Source: Xylaria sp. FL1777
Lineage: Eukaryota > Ascomycota > Sordariomycetes > Xylariales > Xylariaceae
Length of the DNA stretch: 20,086 nt
Assembly: GCA_022578965.1 (NCBI GenBank)
Contig: MU400937.1
Coordinates: 1-20,086, forward strand
Reading direction: 5' to 3'
Of the stretch, positions 1 to 10,000 are shown piece by piece (positions within the stretch are counted from its first letter, which is position 1; every line of letters begins with the position of its first letter). The position numbers and the translations under genes are program-made. The notes below the pieces were generated by a model that saw nothing but the letters and a program-made list of their open reading frames with translations, was not told the origin of the DNA and did not search any database.

Positions 1-785
1 TACTAAAACATATAAACGTTTAATATAAAAAATAGCAAATTATAAAATAAAAATAAAAAGCAAAAAAAATAAGCATATATATATAAACTTTATTAATACT
101 TATAAAAAGCTTTTTTTTAAAAACTAAAAGCTTTTTAAAAATAGCTTTAAAAAAAAGCTAATAACTATTAAAAGTTATAGTAAAGTGGGTAATGTAAGCT
201 TAATTACTTTATATAGCACCTATTACTATAATTATATAGTTTACTTTAAGTAGCTAAGCTTTCACCTTAGTTATTTTATATCCTTTTTAAGTAAAGTAGC
301 CATTATAAAAGTAGTATAATAGTTAACTATAATATTAAAAGTTTAAAGTATAAAAAATATTTAGCTTATTAGCTTTTTTTATAAATTAATAAACTAAATA
401 TAAAAAATATTTAATTAAAAAATATATTGCTTTTTTTAATTAATGTTTTTTTAAAGTTTGTTTTAAGATTTTATTTTATAAAAAAAAAAATAACTATTAT
501 AAAAAATTTATTTTTTAAAAACCTAAAAAAAAAAAAATAATAATATTAAAAGATTACTTTAATTACTTGTTTTTTAAAAATAAAAAAACTGTTATACGTT
601 AAGCTATTACAGAAAACAGGGCTTTATCCAAAAAGCTAGAATTGTATTAAAATCTAAGTATAAAGAAAAAAAGAGCTATTTTATAAAGTGATTTGTAAAA
701 AGTAGCTAAGTAGCTAAATTATAGTGTGTGTAGCTAATAGGTAGTTTATACATTAATAAGTAGTTTATGTATATATATAAACTAG

Positions 786-835
786 TTTAGTTATATTAAA
801 TTGTAGTATAGCTACATTTATTTAGTTATATTAAA
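786..835 (+). repeat. 15-bp direct repeat pair
   Basis: The word tttagttatattaaa occurs at 786-800 and again at 821-835, 35 bases apart. In such an A+T-rich background a 15-bp repeat may be chance or the remnant of a short tandem duplication. No function can be assigned. Confidence 0.4.
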
Positions 836-886
836 ACAATAAGCTATAGGGCTATTAGTTATTGTACTGTAATTACTTTTTTTTTA

Positions 887-911
887 AAGAAGAAAAAAAA
901 GAAAAAGAGGG
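887..911 (+). other. Purine tract, possible polypurine tract
   Basis: This is an uninterrupted run of A and G ending in GAGGG, the densest purine run with G in the left flank. Such tracts prime plus-strand DNA synthesis next to the 3' LTR of a retrotransposon. It would fit a + strand element lying to its left, but no matching LTR pair is visible, so the role is a guess. Confidence 0.2.
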
Positions 912-1278
912 TAAAAAAAAATAGCTATTTTTGCGCTTTAAATAGTAGACCTTTTAGCGGCTTTTTAGCTAAAGAAAAAATAACTTTAAGTATTTACTTG
1001 CTAGCTTTAGTTAAGGCTTTTATTTTATTATGCTATTAAGCGAGTTTTTTTACTGCTAAATTAACAGTTTACTATATATTATTATTTTTATATAAGTTCT
1101 GGTTTTTTTTTTTTATTTACTAATAGTATTTATTAATTAATTATAATTTTTTTGTTGTGTTACTTTTTTTTTTGCTGTTATTGCTTTATTATTGTTAAGG
1201 TAAGATTTTTTAAACTGGTTATTTTTTGTTGCTTATAATTACATTTTTAGTTGTATTAATAGTTCTATAAAGTTAAGG

Positions 1279-1352
1279 TTAGCATTATAAAAGTTTTTTA
1301 AAGCTTAAGCACTATTTTTAAAGTTTTTTACGAAGTATTACTTATTATTAAG
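1279..1352 (-). pseudogene. Gypsy-1 chromodomain, distal half (left of the copia insertion)
   Basis: On the - strand the frame that enters from 8737 continues here as NLNNK, stop, YFVKNFKNSA, stop, ALKNFYNANLN. This fits the second half of a retrotransposon chromodomain, usually D-x-x-W-Y-P, N-x-x-N-S-P-x-x-L-x-x-F-H. The stop before YFV sits where the conserved Trp (TGG) belongs, and a TAA at the second stop fits a former Gln. After about 1279 the frame continues as FIELLIQLKM and a Lys/Asn/Gln-rich tail to about 1080. A chromodomain guides the element's integrase to chromatin marks such as H3K9 methylation. Confidence 0.8.
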
Positions 1353-1357
1353 GTTTT
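1353..1357 (+). repeat. Left target-site duplication GTTTT
   Basis: GTTTT directly precedes the TG that opens the left LTR and is identical to the five bases after the right LTR (8732-8736). A 5-bp duplication is the usual product of copia integrase. Its exact preservation fixes both ends of the element. Confidence 0.95.
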
Positions 1358-1644
1358 TGTTAGAATAACTGGTTATTAGTTATAACTCTTATATATAATA
1401 CGTACGATAAGTTTTGCACAAAAACTACTTCGTGCAAAAGCTATTGCATAAACTAAAGTAATCTTAGTGTTAGCTTAGCTTATATACTAGCAAAGTTCTT
1501 ACACATAAAAAAAAACCTTTGCTTTATATAAACTTTTTTTTTTTTTAAACATACAAAATATAAACAGCTTATAATATAAAAATTATTATACTTTGTTTTA
1601 GCATATATATATTAAACATACGATTATATAAAGCTTATTTAATA
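1358..1644 (+). repeat. Left (5') LTR of the copia element
   Basis: This 287-bp terminal repeat begins TGTTAGAATAACTGG and ends CTTATTTAATA. Aligned at a constant offset of 7087 to 8445-8731 it shows no gaps and, by my count, 32 differences, all transitions (about 89% identity). It keeps the canonical TG at its start but has TA instead of CA at its end, the complement of what the right LTR shows. An LTR supplies promoter and polyadenylation signals for its element, but no specific signal can be trusted in this composition. Confidence 0.97.
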
Positions 1645-1670
1645 CTAATTAGTAGTTATATTTGCACTTT
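1645..1670 (+). other. Expected primer-binding-site position of the copia element
   Basis: The bases right after the 5' LTR (ctaattagtagttat and following) are where a tRNA would pair to prime first-strand synthesis. The sequence resembles no specific tRNA well enough to name one after mutation. The assignment rests on position only. Confidence 0.3.
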
Positions 1671-4380
1671 TAACTTATTTGCAACGAACTATAAATTAGC
1701 TAAAGTAATAATAAAGTTATATAACATACTTTTATTTTAACTTATTAAAAAAAGATTTGTTTTTTGTATTATGCTTGTTTTTCTTTTAACGTATAAATAT
1801 ATCGTTTAGTTTACTTCTTTTAATTAGCTAAAATAAGCACGTATAAAAAAGAAAAAAAAAAGATCTAATTTATTTATGTATAAAAACTAAACTTTTAATT
1901 TGTTTATTAGTACTAAAAACAAAATAAAAAAAATAACAAGTAATTTTGCTACTTTTTAACTATATTGCTATATAAATACTAAGTAATACATTAATTATAT
2001 TGCTATACAAAAGCAAAACAGCAATTTATATAACTTAAATATAAAATTAAATATATTATACGATTTAGCTAAATTTACTATATTTTAAAAAAACAAACAA
2101 CTGTTTATAACGCTTTTAAAGTTAAAGCTAATTATTTTTATATATAAAAATTTAGCTAAAAATGTTTTAATAAATATACAACAAATAAATGCTTAAATTA
2201 ATTTTAAAATATAAAGCTAAAAAATCAATTTTAGCTATACGATTAAAATTAAGCTAAATATTAAGCTAGCATTTTATTATGCTAACTATTTATATTTTTA
2301 TAAACTATTAAACTACTTTTAAAAAAGGTTTGCTAAAACTTTTAAAAAATAAACAAAAAATCATTTCTAAGAAATTTATTAAAGCATATAAAGCGCTTTG
2401 CTTAAAAACTTTAAGTCGAAAAAAATTTACTTAACATTAAAAACAATTATAATTTAAAAGCTTATAAAAATAGCTTACAGAAACTTTATAATTAAAAAAT
2501 TAAAAAAACTACTAAATATTTATTATATAATAACTATTTAATTATTAGTAACATTTTTAATACTAAATTAATAGCTAAATACCTTTTTATATAATAGTTA
2601 AAACTTTTTAAATTATTTATATATTAAATTATTTTTTAAAAACTTAAGTTTTAACGTATAATTTTAAACGTAATAATATAAATATTAACTGTAATTAATT
2701 TAGCAAAGTATTAAACATTAAAATTTTTTTAAGCTGTTTAATCTTTATATAATAAAAGCAAGCTATAAACCGATTTTTTAATTAATATATAAATACTTTG
2801 TTTAGCATTATTTACTGCAAACATTAAAGCAAAAAATATATATTTATACAATATTAAATTTAGCTATTAAAAGCACGTTTTTTAACTTACTTTTAACAAA
2901 GTTTATATAAAACGAATTTATACTTTTTAATAAATATATTGCTTTTTAAAAAAGCTAAAACTTAAGCTAAAATTATATAAGCAAGCTATATAATTTATTA
3001 TATAATAAAGCTTATTTATGTATTACTATTTATTAACGTATTAAAATTACAGAAAACTAATACTATGCTATATTTCTATATATTTTAAAAAGTTATACAA
3101 AAAACTTTTTTATTAACTGCATTAATTTAAACAAAACTTAAAGTAAAATATATTGTATAATAAATATTTATTTTAATACTAATATAAATTATAGCTAATA
3201 TTAAGTTAATTAAACTATAGTTTTTTTTGTATAAATAAAAAAAAATAACTTAAGCTTAGTTTTGCATAAAATATTTAAATTAATGTTTAATAAGCTTAAA
3301 AAAGCATAGCAAATGTTTAGCGCTAACTATTAAAGCAAAATTTAACTAAATATAAACGTTATATAAACATATTAAAGTATACTAAAATTAGCTATAATAT
3401 TAATTTTTTAAAAACTTATATATAAAGGATTTTTTGCTAACTTATAAGTATGCTTATATATAGCATTAAACAATATAGCAAAAATTTTTATACAAAAAAA
3501 CAATAAATTATACTTTATAAACTAAAAATATAATTATAGCTATACAAAAAACTAATAACTTAAATTTATATTAAAGTTATTAAATTAATTAATTAAATAG
3601 CTAAGCTATTTTTAAAGCTATAATTAAAAGAATTAAAACTTTTATACAAACAAAAAATGCTTTATTTACTAAAAAAAAAGCTGCTAGTTAATATGTTATA
3701 CTTTTTAAAAAAAAGCTTATATAAAAAATGTATTCTTTAATTTGCACAAAATAATTTATAGCTAAAAACTTACTTTAAAAGAATTCTTTTCGTACGTAGC
3801 AAAATATAAAAAATATTTAAAGTTAAACAATAGTACTAAAAATATTAATAAAAAATTTAGTAATTAAATTACTTAATATTTAATAAACAGCGCATTTTTT
3901 TATTATATAATAAAAAAAAATATTTAAAACTATAAAACAACAATACTATGCAATTAGTTTATATTAAGCAATTATTATTATACAAACTACTAAAGTAAAC
4001 TATAAAATATTAGCGCTTTTAATTATTTAATAGTAAAAAAAGCTTAATTAAAAGCATACTTATAAATATATTTTTATATAAAAGTTAATTAAACTTTAAG
4101 TAATGCTTATATTTGTTTTAGCAGAAATAATATAATAAGTACTATAAATATTATATAAATAAAAAACGCTTTTAGTATAACTATATACTATATTTTAAAT
4201 ATTTTTACTTTTTTTTTATTTTTATTAAAGAACGTTAACTGCTTAAAAGCATACTTTAATAATATAAAAAACATTATTATATAACAAAACAAAAAAACTA
4301 TTTTTGTTATATAAAAATAAAAATACTTGTTTTTTAATATTAGCTTATATAAAGCAAATTTATATTTTATAAAAATAAAA
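1645..4380 (+). pseudogene. Copia gag / protease / N-terminal integrase zone, too decayed to parse
   Basis: Between the 5' LTR and the first recognisable integrase residues a copia element encodes its capsid (gag), protease and the integrase zinc-binding part. Here the + strand is A-rich and has scattered stop-poor runs. One example is 2089-2196, in the same frame as the downstream pol, which includes FIYKNLAKNVLIN. I could not identify a zinc knuckle, a protease Asp-Ser-Gly motif or a start codon with confidence. The assignment rests on position and on the intact pol frame further on. An additional nested insertion cannot be excluded, since about 2.7 kb is available. Confidence 0.5.
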
Positions 4381-4980
4381 CTTTAAAAGCTTTATAAATA
4401 TTTTAAACATTTTTATATAAAAAAACTATATAATATGCTTAATTATATAAGCTATAATATTAATTGCTTTGCTTTAAAAAAAATCTAAAAGTTTTATTAT
4501 TATTGCTAGTTATATAATTAAGCATTTTATTGTTTTAAATTTACAATTAAAAATAATTGTAACTTTAATTATAAAGTTATAATTAATGCTATATAAATAA
4601 ACAATAAGCAGGTTTTATATATAATTAATATAGCTATATTGTTTTAAGCAGCTATATTTTTAAAATTTATGTTTATACAAAATGCTTAAAAAGCTTTATA
4701 TAAATGTTAAATTAATATATACTAAAGATTTTTAAACTATATTATATATAACTTTAGTATAAACTTTTTATTTAAAAAATTTTAAAACTAAGCTAAAATT
4801 ATAAATATAAAGTGCTAAAAAATATTTATTAAAGCTTATTAAGCTATTAATAAAATAAAAAAAGCATATAAACTTTTTTGTTATATATATAACATACTAA
4901 AAGTTAAACTAAGTTATTATACGAAAAATAAATTAATTTTGCAAATAGTAATTAAAGCTTTAAATAATACTGCAAAGCTT
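4381..4980 (+). pseudogene. Copia integrase catalytic core, inactivated
   Basis: This is the remains of the DDE integrase that joins element cDNA to the chromosome. In the + frame with codons starting at 4381, 4597-4683 reads INNKQVLYIINIAILF, stop, AAIFLK and so on, matching the fungal copia stretch around the first catalytic Asp (usually V-D-x-A-T, F-Q-A-A-R-F-L). That Asp codon now reads Asn (4627-4629). The second catalytic region, usually I-V-T-D-A-G-x-N-F, reads IIYNFSINF from 4741, so its Asp is Asn too (4750-4752). The Glu region, usually V-E-A-H-x-S-I-G-K-V-E, reads IKAY, stop, AINKIK (4828-4860), with Glu changed to Lys. It is followed by NILKVKLSYY (4891-4920). Each change is G-to-A or C-to-T. 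The frame is unbroken into the RT. Confidence 0.9.
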
Positions 4981-5715
4981 AATAGCTTAGTTTTAACGCT
5001 TTTTATATTTAAAGCATATTTAAAGGTTAATTAAAACTTTCTTTTTTTGCTAAATATTGTATAAAAAGCTAAAGCAATTAAAAAAGCTATAAAAATGCTT
5101 TGCAAAAAACAAACAAAAGTTAAAATTAGCTATATAATTTACGAACGTAATAAGCTAGCTTTATATAAAGTATTATTTTTACTTTTATATAATAAAGTTT
5201 TTATATAGCATAAAAAGTAAAGCTAAAAAAAACTATACAAAATATAATTAATTAAAGAACTTAATATAATTATTAATTTTATAAACAGCTTAATTTGCTT
5301 TAAATAAACATAAGTTAAGCTATATTATTATATAACTAAATATACTTTAGCAAATAATAAAAAAAAAAATATAATTGCTGCAAAACTAGTTATAAAACTA
5401 GCTATACAAAAAAAACGCAAAAGACTTAAAAAAGCTAAAAACTTTTTTATAGCATTTATATAAAACATTAATAACTTGTTTTTAATTTTAAAAGAAAAAC
5501 AAAATCATGCTTTAGTAATAAAGTTGCATAAAAACAGCATTATTAGTACTTTTAGCACTTCGTTTAAAAAATTAAACGCTATAAAAATTAATAACTTTAT
5601 TATATAAAGTGTTTTTTAATTTATAAAATATAATCTGAACAAACATAATAATACTTAAATTTTTAAGTTTTGCTTTATACAAAAAATCAAAAAAAAAATA
5701 ATTAAGCTATATAAA
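4981..5715 (+). pseudogene. Copia integrase C-terminus and linker to RT
   Basis: This stretch joins two recognised domains of the same polyprotein and stays in the same frame arithmetic (4381 and 5716 are in phase). Stops are frequent and I did not recognise individual motifs. In copia elements this part holds the variable integrase tail and the linker before the K-A-R-L-V motif of RT. The identity is inferred from position. Confidence 0.6.
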
Positions 5716-6270
5716 AAGTTTAAATTAGTTATGCAAAGTTATAATAATACAAAAAAAAAAACTATATTAATTTAATTATTAATAATTTAGCAAATAAGCT
5801 AGCAATTATTATTAGCTTTAAGCTTTTTGCTAATTTAAAACTTTAATGCTTTAAGCAAGCTTTAAAATATTATGTAAGCGTACGTACAATTAAAAAACAA
5901 GCTTATATAAAAGATTTTTATACAATTACTTTTTAAACTTGTTTTAAAATATTTTAAAAAAATAATTATATAAATTGTATAACTATTATATAGCTTAGCT
6001 AAATTAAAGCTATATTAGTTTAAAACTTATTATTAATATTACTATAAAAAACTTAATATAATAGTTTTTATATATAACTTATGTTTATTGTTTATATTAG
6101 GACTTTTATATAAATTTAGTATTATAGGTTTGTAAACAAACAATACGTTTAGTTTTGTTACACCTAAATTTTTAGCAAAAAAAAAACGTAAGTTATACAA
6201 AGCAAAGTTTTATGCAAAACTAAAAAAAACTTTACAACAAAATTACCTTATTAAATTTAATAATAGTTAA
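5716..6270 (+). pseudogene. Copia reverse transcriptase, inactivated
   Basis: This is the RNA-dependent DNA polymerase of the copia element. The frame opens with KFKLVMQSYNNTKKKTIL (5716-5769), equivalent to the copia RT start K-x-R-L-V-x-Q-x-Y-N-D. YVQLKNKLI follows, matching the Y-V-Q-S-x-T motif. The L-Y-G-L-A-E-A-G motif reads LLYSLAKLK (5983-6009). The catalytic Q-T-D-D-T box typical of many fungal copia elements reads stop-T-N-N-T at 6133-6147, so both metal-binding Asp codons (GAY) are now Asn (AAY). The thumb-like part reads LYKAKFYAKLKKTL. Stops are numerous and replace Gln, Trp or Arg codons. No frameshift is seen. Confidence 0.95.
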
Positions 6271-6359
6271 GTTATTCTTTTATACGAAAAAAATATAACA
6301 CTTATATAAAAAAGCTAAGCAAACTAATTAGCTTTAATTAACTTTTATATAAAAAATGC

Positions 6360-7107
6360 TATATAGCAATATGTTTTTTAACGCATATGTAGCGCTTATA
6401 TAAATAGCATTTGTTAACTAAAAGCTACGTATAACTTTATAGCTACTGTTTAAGTAACTAACTTAGCACTAATAAATGTTAAAAATTTAAACCGTAGAAT
6501 TAAATAGCAAATAAATAATTATAACTGTAGATTAATGTTTGTACTTTTAGATTTAAGCTATATAAAACTATTTATTTTTATAAACAGTTTATTTGCAAAC
6601 AATACTAATATAATTTTATAACTTGGATTTATTATTATATTTGCAATAAAGCATTATATAAAAAAAAACCTAGCTTTTAAAATTAAAAAAAATATTATAT
6701 ATTAAAACTTTAGCAAGTATAAATAAGTAACGCAAAGTATATTAGCTAGTAAATTATATAGCATAATAAATAGCTTTAATAGTATTATAGCTTTTTATAT
6801 AACGCTTTAAAAAATTATAGCTATACTAAAAATACTTTTAATTTTTGCTATATTATATTTAAACTTAAAATTGTTATATAACTATTTAGTAAAGCTAAAA
6901 ACTATTTAAAAAAAATGCCTTATAATTAATATTATATTACTTAAAAAGTTGTACAAAAAAAAAGAAATTTTTAAAGTACAATAAATTAATAGTAAAAATA
7001 ATTTAGCTAATGCGTTTATAAAAAAAACACTAAACTAAGCGCTAAAAACTCTAGTATTTACAAATTAACTAACTGTACAAATAAAAGCATTCGTAAAAAA
7101 AAAATAA
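6360..7107 (+). pseudogene. Copia connection and RNase H domain, end of pol
   Basis: RNase H removes the RNA strand during reverse transcription. The connection part reads QYVF, stop, RICSAYINSIC (from 6367), matching the Q-Y-x-x-Q-R-A-x-G-A-Y-x-A-S-I-C segment of fungal copia elements. NLNRRIK follows. The RNase H start reads LMFVLLDLSYIKLFIFINS and then LFANNTNI (from about 6532), where families have F-T-D-A-S-F-A-N-N, so the first acidic residue reads Asn. Further on are LASKLYSI (active proteins have L-A-S-E-L-Y), a decayed T-D-S-K-S-L-Y region, and a C-terminal IKAFVKKK ending at TAA 7105-7107, close to the usual E-W-V-E-R-K end. The whole domain is in phase with RT and integrase. Confidence 0.95.
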
Positions 7108-7873
7108 AAATAACTTTTATATAAACAAATTAAAAAAGAAAGTTAAAAGAATACTTTTGTATAAAAATTGTTATAATAATTATACAATAAATAAAAAAGC
7201 AACAAGCAAATATATTTAATTTTAAAAAAAATACTAAAAACTATAAAATATTGCAAATTTTATATTTTTTTTTGTATAATTATTTTTTAAACTATATATA
7301 AGTGCTTAATACTTTTTTTTACTTTTTTTATTAAACTACTATGTAACACTTAACTTTTTTTTATTTATTTAAGCATAATAATTGCAATAAGTACTATACA
7401 ATTATTAAACGTACGTAGTATACATATTACTTTAAAATTTTATTATTTATTAGCAATTTTAAAATAAAAAGCTTTTATAGTTTATATAAGCATTTTAGCT
7501 GCATAAAGCAACTATAGTGCTATGTAACTAAATAAGTACTGCATAAAAGTAGCTTTTATAACAAATTATTTAAGCTATAGTAAAAGCAATTAAAGCACTA
7601 TATAAAATCTAAACTTTAATATTAACTAAAAGCATTAATACAACTTAAAACTTGTTACTTTTTATATAACAAATAATTATTAGTAAATTACTTAAATAAT
7701 AAGCTATATAAAAAAAAAACAAAAATATATATTTATATATAGCAACTAAAAGAATAGTTAATTACTAAAATTACTAATTAGTAGTTATATAACGTTATAA
7801 CTACTATTTTAGCTTATAATGCAAAGCTAGCAATTATTAATGTTATACTATAATAAAGCAGCTATTATATAAG

Positions 7874-7906
7874 TATATATATATATATATATAAATATAT
7901 ATATAA
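7874..7906. repeat. (TA)n microsatellite
   Basis: Ten perfect TA units (7874-7893) are followed by AA and a further run of TA units. This is simple-sequence expansion in an A+T-rich background inside the copia 3' non-coding stretch. Confidence 0.9.
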
Positions 7907-8427
7907 AAATAACTAAATATAAAGCTATTATAAGTATATATATATGCATATAAAGCAGCTAATAGCAAAATAAGCAGCTATATAAAATAAAAGGTTTAAA
8001 GATATAAAAGCAACAAAAAACACTATAAAATTTAAGCTTTTTTTATAAATAAAGCCTAGCTTTTATACTTTAATACATTATTAAACTTGCTACTATACAA
8101 AAAAAAAACCTTTAATTAACTTTAGTATAAATTGCTTACTATTAATACTTTATTTTATATTATTAGCTAATATTAGTTAGCTATATAATAATAAAAATAA
8201 AGAACTTTAATTATGCTAGTAATAATTAAACTACACGAAAGTTTAAGTGCTTTACTTAAAAAGCAATTATCTTTAAACCTAGGCTTTATATAACTACAAA
8301 GTTTAAAAAAAGCAAACATATAAGCAACCCTTTTTTTGCAAAAACTAAAGTACTAAATGTTTAACTTTTTATAGAACTATTTTTTTTTATTTTTTTTAAA
8401 TAGCATTATACAAAAAGAATTACAACT

Positions 8428-8444
8428 AAAAAAAAAGTAGCTAA
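8428..8444 (+). other. Possible copia polypurine tract
   Basis: An A-run followed by GTAG and CTAA lies directly before the right LTR, where the plus-strand primer of a + strand element must be. The mirror position after the left LTR has no pyrimidine run, which supports the + orientation. G residues that would make it a classic tract may have been lost to G-to-A change. Confidence 0.35.
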
Positions 8445-8731
8445 TATTAAAATAACTAGTTATTAGTTGCAACTTTTATATATAGTACGTATAATAAGTT
8501 TTGCACAAAAATTACTTTATGCAAAAGTTATTATATAAACTAAAGTAATCTTAATGTTAGCTTAGCTTATATACTAGCAAAGTTTTTATATATAAAGGAA
8601 AACTTTTGCTTTATATGAACTTTTTCTTTTTTTAAACATATAAAATATAAATAGCTTATAATACAAAGATTATTATACTTTGTTTTAGCATATATGTGTT
8701 AAACGTACGATTATATAAAGCTTATTTAACA
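8445..8731 (+). repeat. Right (3') LTR of the copia element
   Basis: This is the 287-bp partner of 1358-1644, with identical length and no gaps. It starts TATTAAAATAACTAG (the TG has become TA) and ends CTTATTTAACA, keeping the canonical CA that the left copy has lost. Together the two copies give the ancestral TG...CA ends. Both copies carry private C-to-T and G-to-A changes, so both were mutated independently. Confidence 0.97.
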
Positions 8732-8736
8732 GTTTT
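8732..8736 (+). repeat. Right target-site duplication GTTTT
   Basis: These five bases follow the terminal CA of the right LTR and are identical to 1353-1357. The Gypsy-1 chromodomain frame resumes across this point when one copy is counted. Confidence 0.95.
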
Positions 8737-9120
8737 ATTTTTTTTAGTTGATTTAATATTGTAGCTTTTTATAATATAATTAAAACGCTTGTACTTTTTT
8801 TACTACGAACTTTTTTTTACTTTTAGGTTTAACTACTTTTTTTTTTGGGTTTTTAAAGGTTTATTTTAGTAAAAGGTTATTTAAGTATTTATATAAACAA
8901 TTAGCGTAATAGCAATTGGTTAATTTTTAAAAGGCAGGCATTTTAAGTATATAAAAGTTATTATTTTTAAATAGAATTTTGAACTTTTGTTGTGTTATAA
9001 AGTAGTTTAATTTGTTAAAAAGCTTATTTGTTTTTTATAATTGTTGTTTTTTAAAAATAAATATATAATTGCTTATATTAAAGTTTAGATTATGTTGTAA
9101 GTAGTTAGCTATTTAGGTTA
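8737..9120 (-). pseudogene. Gypsy-1 integrase C-terminus and proximal chromodomain
   Basis: Read on the - strand from 9120, the frame contains a stretch IFIFKKQQL, stop, KTNKLFNK that resembles the V-F-H-x-x-L-L-R-x-A end of gypsy integrases. It goes on through KKKVVKPKSKKKFVVKKVQA to LYYKKLQYQ. The latter matches a chromodomain start (V-E-x-I-L-x-x-R, L-x-Y-x-V-x-W). It stops at the copia target site and continues at 1352. The phase on the two sides differs by exactly the length of the copia element plus one target copy (7379 bp), so the ancestral frame was continuous. Confidence 0.8.
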
Positions 9121-10000
9121 TTTTATTTTATATATAAGTTAAATATAACTTTGTAATATTTATATAATTGGTAATTTTTTGTGCTTTGTTTTGCGTTTTT
9201 TTTTGTAAGTTTTTTTTTTTTTTTAAGTAGATTATTAAGTTTTTTTGCAGCTGTTTAGTTTTTTTAATTAAAATAAAAAAGTATAAAAAACTTTATTTTT
9301 ATTTTATAAAGTAATAATTTTATAGATTTATAAAGAACAAAAGCTTATGTATAGTTTATAGCAAATAGTTTTTTAAACTAGTTATTTTAATAGTAGCTTA
9401 TATAAAAACGTAAGCGTTAATTTAAATACTTATTTATAATTTTTGCTTGTTTTATAAACTTGTAGTAACTTATTAAAGTTAATGTATGTTTTATGCTTAT
9501 TAGCTTATATAATTTTTTTATAAATGCAAATATAAACTAGGGTTTATAATTAGATGTAATAGTTATAAATACTTCGAATATTTTAAAAGAACTTTTATAA
9601 TATATTTTAGTTGCATTTTTTGTAGTTACATATATTATATATAGGATTATTTATGTATGTTTACTTAAATAGTTTATTATTATAAAAGTATTATTATATT
9701 TATGTTTGTTTTTAAATATTTGCTTAAAATTAATTACTAAGTAATATTATACTTAGTTAAAAATAAAAAATAGCTTTAGTTTTTTAAAGGTTTTATTGCA
9801 AAGTACTTTTGCTAAATAATAGCTTATATAGTTAGCTATATAAATATTATAATTTTTTTTTAGCTTAAGCTATTAATAGCGTTAAATTACTAGCTATTAT
9901 GTTTTAGTTTAGCTAAAATATGCAGTAAGCATTTTTTTATAAGCTTTTTTAATTAGCTAAGTATGCAAAAATAAGTAGTTAAAAATTATTAGTTAACTTT
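9121..10000 (-). pseudogene. Gypsy-1 integrase, inactivated
   Basis: This is the retroviral-type DDE integrase of Gypsy-1. The clearest part begins at 9572 on the - strand: VFITITSNYKP, stop, FIFAFIKKLYKLISIKHTL, matching the gypsy core around the second catalytic Asp (usually I-I-S-D-R-G-P-Q-F, F-W-x-x-L-x-x-L-x-G-I). That Asp reads Asn. Families then have S-T-A-Y-H-P-Q-T-D-G-Q-x-E, which here reads LISYYKFIKQAKIINKY. Further on AFVLYKSIKLLLYK matches the segment before the integrase C-terminus, and a Lys-rich helix follows (9181-9260). The zinc-binding HHCC part (about 9800-10000) is too decayed to prove. Confidence 0.88.

Larger units (their letters stand above)
1..1080. other. Gene-free A+T-rich flank
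   Basis: I see no gene in this stretch. Positions 1-540 are A-rich on the + strand and give no recognisable protein in any frame. Positions 540-1080 are slightly richer in G and C and contain a 15-bp direct repeat (786-800 and 821-835) and a purine run (887-911). The Gypsy-1 chromodomain frame coming from the right fades out near 1080, so the 3' untranslated part and 3' LTR of that - strand element would be expected here. I compared it by eye with 14480-15000, where the matching LTR should lie, and found no convincing pair. The A-rich part may belong to yet another + strand element. Confidence 0.5.
7108..8444 (+). other. 1.3-kb non-coding stretch between copia pol and the 3' LTR
   Basis: I recognise no protein here on either strand. 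It holds a (TA)n microsatellite at 7874-7906, an A-rich strand bias like the rest of the element, and just before the LTR an A-run followed by GTAG (8428-8440). Copia elements normally have only a short gap between the RNase H stop and the polypurine tract, so this length is unusual. It could be a genuine long 3' untranslated region, an extra decayed ORF, or an older insertion whose ends are no longer visible. Confidence 0.5.
1358..8731 (+). mobile_element. Nested Ty1/copia LTR retrotransposon, RIP-degraded, 7374 bp
   Basis: This is a complete but dead Pseudoviridae-type element on the + strand. It has two 287-bp LTRs, a 5-bp target duplication, and an internal region of 6800 bp. The recognisable protein order is integrase (about 4381-4980), reverse transcriptase (about 5716-6270), RNase H (about 6360-7107), the order that defines copia rather than gypsy. 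All three lie in one + frame with no frameshift from 4381 to 7107, broken only by stop codons. A further 1.3 kb without recognisable coding separates the last codon from the right LTR, which makes the element longer than the usual 5-6 kb. It interrupts the chromodomain of Gypsy-1 and is therefore the younger of the two. Confidence 0.97.

Noticed and set aside
541..1080. Gypsy-1 3' LTR paired with 14480-15000
   Set aside because: Searching by eye for a gap-free, transition-tolerant match like that of the copia LTRs gave nothing beyond short A+T words.
2871..2930. Lys-Ala-Arg-like start resembling the K-A-R-L-V motif of a copia RT
   Set aside because: The true RT start lies at 5716 in the pol frame, and the residues after 2880 do not follow the RT pattern, so this is a chance match.
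7874..7906. Replication origin or regulatory element at the (TA)n run
   Set aside because: Simple TA repeats arise easily in this composition, and nothing else nearby supports a function.
8732..9120. A separate accessory gene next to Gypsy-1 integrase
   Set aside because: When the copia element is removed, the frame continues into 1352-1279 and fits a chromodomain, so it is the normal C-terminus of the gypsy polyprotein.
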